Source of the DNA: Sthenelais limicola | Lineage: Eukaryota; Annelida; Polychaeta; Phyllodocida; Sigalionidae | DNA length: 64,000 nt | NCBI GenBank assembly: GCA_942159475.1 | Contig: OW804098.1 | Span: 5,246,383-5,310,382, forward strand | Direction: 5' to 3' | Shown here: positions 61,184-64,000 of the stretch, piece after piece | Layout: each line of letters begins with the position of its first letter | How positions within the stretch are numbered: position 1 is the first letter of the stretch | The notes under the pieces: model-generated | Seen by the model: only the letters and a program-made list of their open reading frames with translations | Told to the model about the DNA's origin: nothing | The model's database searches: none | Program-made: the position numbers and the translations under genes

Positions 61184-63480
61184 ACAAGAAACACAGGGTT
61201 CCTTGATCGTTTATACTTATTTTGTGTCGTTTTTTTGTATCCTTAAGATGTTTTTCCAACAAATCGGGCAGATAATGTTTTCAGCGCTCTCTAGGCCATA
61301 TCTGAGCTGTTCGAAGCTTTTATGTTGTCTCCCTGCAATCTTGTAATAGACTGCACCATTGATATGGAACACAAGCTATGTTTACTTGTTGCATCTTTCA
61401 TGAACATGCATTATCAAGAAATGTACAATTGGCCTCCATCAATCGACTAAAATAACTCAAATTATAAATGATTAAAAGATCCACTTACAGTCCAAACAGA
61501 TAAGTTGAAACAGAGTGGGATCTTATATACCCTGATGTTCCAAGTGTTTATTGCTTTTTAAAGGTAAATACCAGTGTTTACTTAAAAATGAATGAATCAT
61601 GGAATTTTCTTTAAACTTTGGATTTAGAAAGAACATGGTTGGGGGAACCCAAAAAGCCCCCAAAAACCATATGTCATTGGACAAGTTTTTATTTCAGGGA
61701 CCACTGAAATGTATTACTGTTCACTATAGAAGTCTATGGGAAAACGGGTATTTTCTGCATTTTCCCCAATAGCATGTGATTAAATCATACGATTTTCTTT
61801 AAAATCTGCATATATATTGCTGACATGTTATTCTACCTTCCCAATTAAAAAAAATAAGGGGTCATTGAACTAAAAAAGTTATTAAGCTATACTTGTATCA
61901 CAATGAGCTTCCCCCATTGAAATCAATAGTGAAGGGAAGTAAACTTCACTCATCCCTAAAACACAAAATAATATGATAACATTCAGTTTTTTTGGCATTT
62001 TGTATTCCCCCAACCATGTTCTTTCTCAATACAAAGTTTGAACAAAATATATTGACTTCTATTGTTTCATGCATTAGTTCCTTGAATTCCCGCCTGCTGC
62101 AGTGCTGACAATGCTGGTATTTATCTTTAAGATTTACGAAGATGTGTAATGCCGCTAATTGTACATTTTGACTGAAAACATGACCCATAATTTTGGAGAG
62201 AGAGGTCTTAAAGTTGGCTCTTGCTCAAAACAGTGGTGAAACTGGCTTCTTGCCAGGAAGGGCGAGTATGGTGTATACCCTGGCAGGTGAGAGTAGAACT
62301 TAAAGGTTTGAACCACTTTTCAACAGGAAAAAAACAGACTATAACATTTTGTTCAAACTTTGCCTCATGACAGACCAGGGTTTAGTGAATCCAAAAGGCA
62401 AAACAAACAATAAGTGACCTGGTTAGTATTTGTTTCAGACAGTCCTAAAATATGTTTATCATTTCACCTTTGAATGTGTTCAATAGACATGGCCTATTGA
62501 CTTAGCCCTGAAAGTGCAACTTAGTCCTGCAGCCAATACAAAGGCCATTTAAGGCCTCAGGCTGATATGGAATGAATATAGTTCTCCATTGATGATACTA
62601 TTAGTGCATAAAAATGAGTCGCAAAATCAAAAAAAAATTTTTATTAGAGAAATTTACTACAAGACAGTAAAGCAAAATAACTGTACATGATAGTACAGAA
62701 TTCAATAATTTTGCATTCTTAAATATAGTCCTGAAACTCGTGGGTCAGAAAGAATGGCGTGTAGAAATATACAAATGGGTCATGACGGCCATTGCGATCT
62801 AAACAAAGACTTTAATGTCAACCAAGAAGAACACAAGTTTAATAATAACAATAAATCTCTCATATTCGCATGCATTTTAATAAGTAACAGCAAAATAACT
62901 GCAAAAATATATGCAGGACATGGCGGGAAATCCATATCAGACTTTGGTATCCAGACTTTGTCCAATACCTCTGCCATGTTACAATATGGCCTTCCGCTAT
63001 GTCCCTGCGGAATTTTTGTCTTAAACGTCACTGTAGAAGCTATGGAGAAAAAGAACATGCGCTATTATCTGTGTGTTTGGACCTTTGGTATTTTTAGTGG
63101 CAAATAAATCTGATGCTATGTGCAAACAGCCAAAATAACATACATGAACTATATATCATCAAAGGCAGTAGGAATAGTAACTATATATATCTATATAGGA
63201 GTAGTAGAGGATGCCAAGCCTCTTTAAGAGAACTTGGCGCTTCATATTTATGTTCCATTACACATGAGTACATATTTGGCTAAAAGCAAGGGCTTTACTC
63301 ACAGATCACTGCACTGGCTGATGTGTACTCCTCCCCACATTCAACAGCTCTTAGAGAGAGAATAATATGTAATAACAGTCAACAGTCAACAAGTGAACAG
63401 GAGTAATGACAGTCATCATAGAACATCAATGCGGTACAGTACAATTTCAATGCTTTATCTTACCTTTACTTATGTACGAA
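61184..63480. other. Non-coding flank
   Basis: No gene supported. The first 100-200 bases may be LINE B 5' UTR. Two near-copies of GGTTGGGGGAACCCAAAAAG-like and CCAACCATGTTCTTTCT sequence (61636 and 62013) are inverted relative to each other, enclosing about 380 bp. A family 1-like end (TAATTGTACATTTTGACTGA) lies at 62157, and a family 2-like AAAATGAGTCGCAAAATCA at 62610. Confidence 0.5.
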
Positions 63481-64000
63481 TATTATTAGATAAACAACTG
63501 ATATATATATTAACATTACTTTTGCATTGACTGGTTTGTCCAAGCGGTATACATATATACATGTATATAATTAGATAAACAACTGTATATCAACTGTATA
63601 TATGTATAAATTATTAGATAAACAACTGTATATACATGTATAAATTATTAGATAAACAACAACTGTATATACATGTACAAACTATTAGATAAACAACTGT
63701 ATATACATGTATAAATTATTAGATAAACAACTGTATATACATGTACAAATTATTAGATAAACAACTGTATATACATGTATAAATTATTAGATAACAACTG
63801 TATATACTTGTATATATTATTGATAAACAGCTGTATATACATATGTACATGTATAAATTATTAGATAAACAACTGTATATACATGTATACATTATTAGAT
63901 AAACAACTGTATATACATGTATCAATTATTAGATAAACAACTGTATATACATGTACAAATTATTAGATAAACAACTGTATATACATGTATAAATTATTGG
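63480..64000. repeat. Minisatellite 7, 34-bp unit, runs off the window
   Basis: About 14 copies of a unit with ATTAGATAAACAACTGTATA and TACATGTATAAATT. Slightly irregular at the start (63490-63660), then regular. AT-rich and partly self-complementary (TATACATGTATA). Confidence 0.92.

Larger units (their letters stand above)
53692..61300 (-). mobile_element. LINE B: CR1/jockey-like non-LTR retrotransposon with NADAR and SGNH ORFs
   Basis: Reading along the - strand: ORF1 61183-59477 (coiled coil, RRM, NADAR), SGNH-hydrolase ORF 59453-58800, about 1.3 kb without a frame, endonuclease 57456-55891, RT 55850-54546, then a 3' UTR that may end at the (TA)n tract near 53694-53712. The RT and endonuclease motifs belong to the CR1/jockey/L2 side of the LINE tree. 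Esterase-like ORF1 domains are known in CR1 and L2 relatives; a NADAR domain in ORF1 is not something I know of there. One frameshift breaks ORF2, so this copy is probably dead. The outer limits are inferred. Confidence 0.85.

Noticed and set aside
62754..63107. 117-codon frame as a small gene
   Set aside because: Both strands give similar-length frames, there is no domain or splice context, and the flanks look repetitive.

Overview
The window looks like intron-rich, AT-rich nuclear DNA of a marine invertebrate. A lophotrochozoan such as a mollusc or annelid is my guess, from gene style only; nothing pins down the species. About 90% of it is mobile or repetitive. One host gene is supported: an eight-exon CARD-NACHT (NLR-type) innate immune receptor on the + strand, 17638-36150. 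Its splice phases all agree (3417 coding nt, 1138 aa). In place of leucine-rich repeats it has three single-exon C-terminal modules of a type I do not recognise.

Layout. 1-8.5 kb is the 3' part of a Ty3/gypsy-like endogenous retroelement on the + strand: pol with RT, RNase H and integrase, a furin-site envelope gene broken near its start, a long leader-like 3' region, a polypurine tract and a probable 3' LTR. 8.5-14.1 kb holds three related minisatellites of 42, 44 and 38/42 bp that share a G5-6 core, with a hAT-like MITE between them. 14-17.6 kb is non-coding with hairpins. 17.6-36.2 kb is the NLR gene. Its second intron carries a LINE insertion (LINE C, 22548-25945) with a perfect 17-bp target duplication and a twin-priming inversion. 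Its last intron carries three consecutive 20-bp-unit minisatellites. 36.2-41.8 kb is a nest of MITEs and hairpins. 41.84-48.45 kb is an apparently intact L1/Tx1-like LINE (LINE A, - strand), and 48.5-53.7 kb holds more MITEs and LINE tails. About 53.7-61.3 kb is a CR1/jockey-like LINE (LINE B, - strand) with one frameshift. 61.3-64 kb is non-coding and ends in a 34-bp minisatellite.

Most notable: both large LINEs, from different RT groups, end their ORF1 protein (coiled coil, then RRM-like domain) with a NADAR domain, the family that includes YbiA-type N-glycosidases and guanine-ADP-ribose hydrolases. LINE B additionally encodes a separate SGNH-hydrolase ORF directly after ORF1. I infer that NADAR may let the retroelement RNP reverse ADP-ribosylation of nucleic acid or otherwise process ADP-ribose conjugates, as a counter-defence or nucleotide-metabolism module. 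The sequence supports the architecture; the function is a hypothesis.
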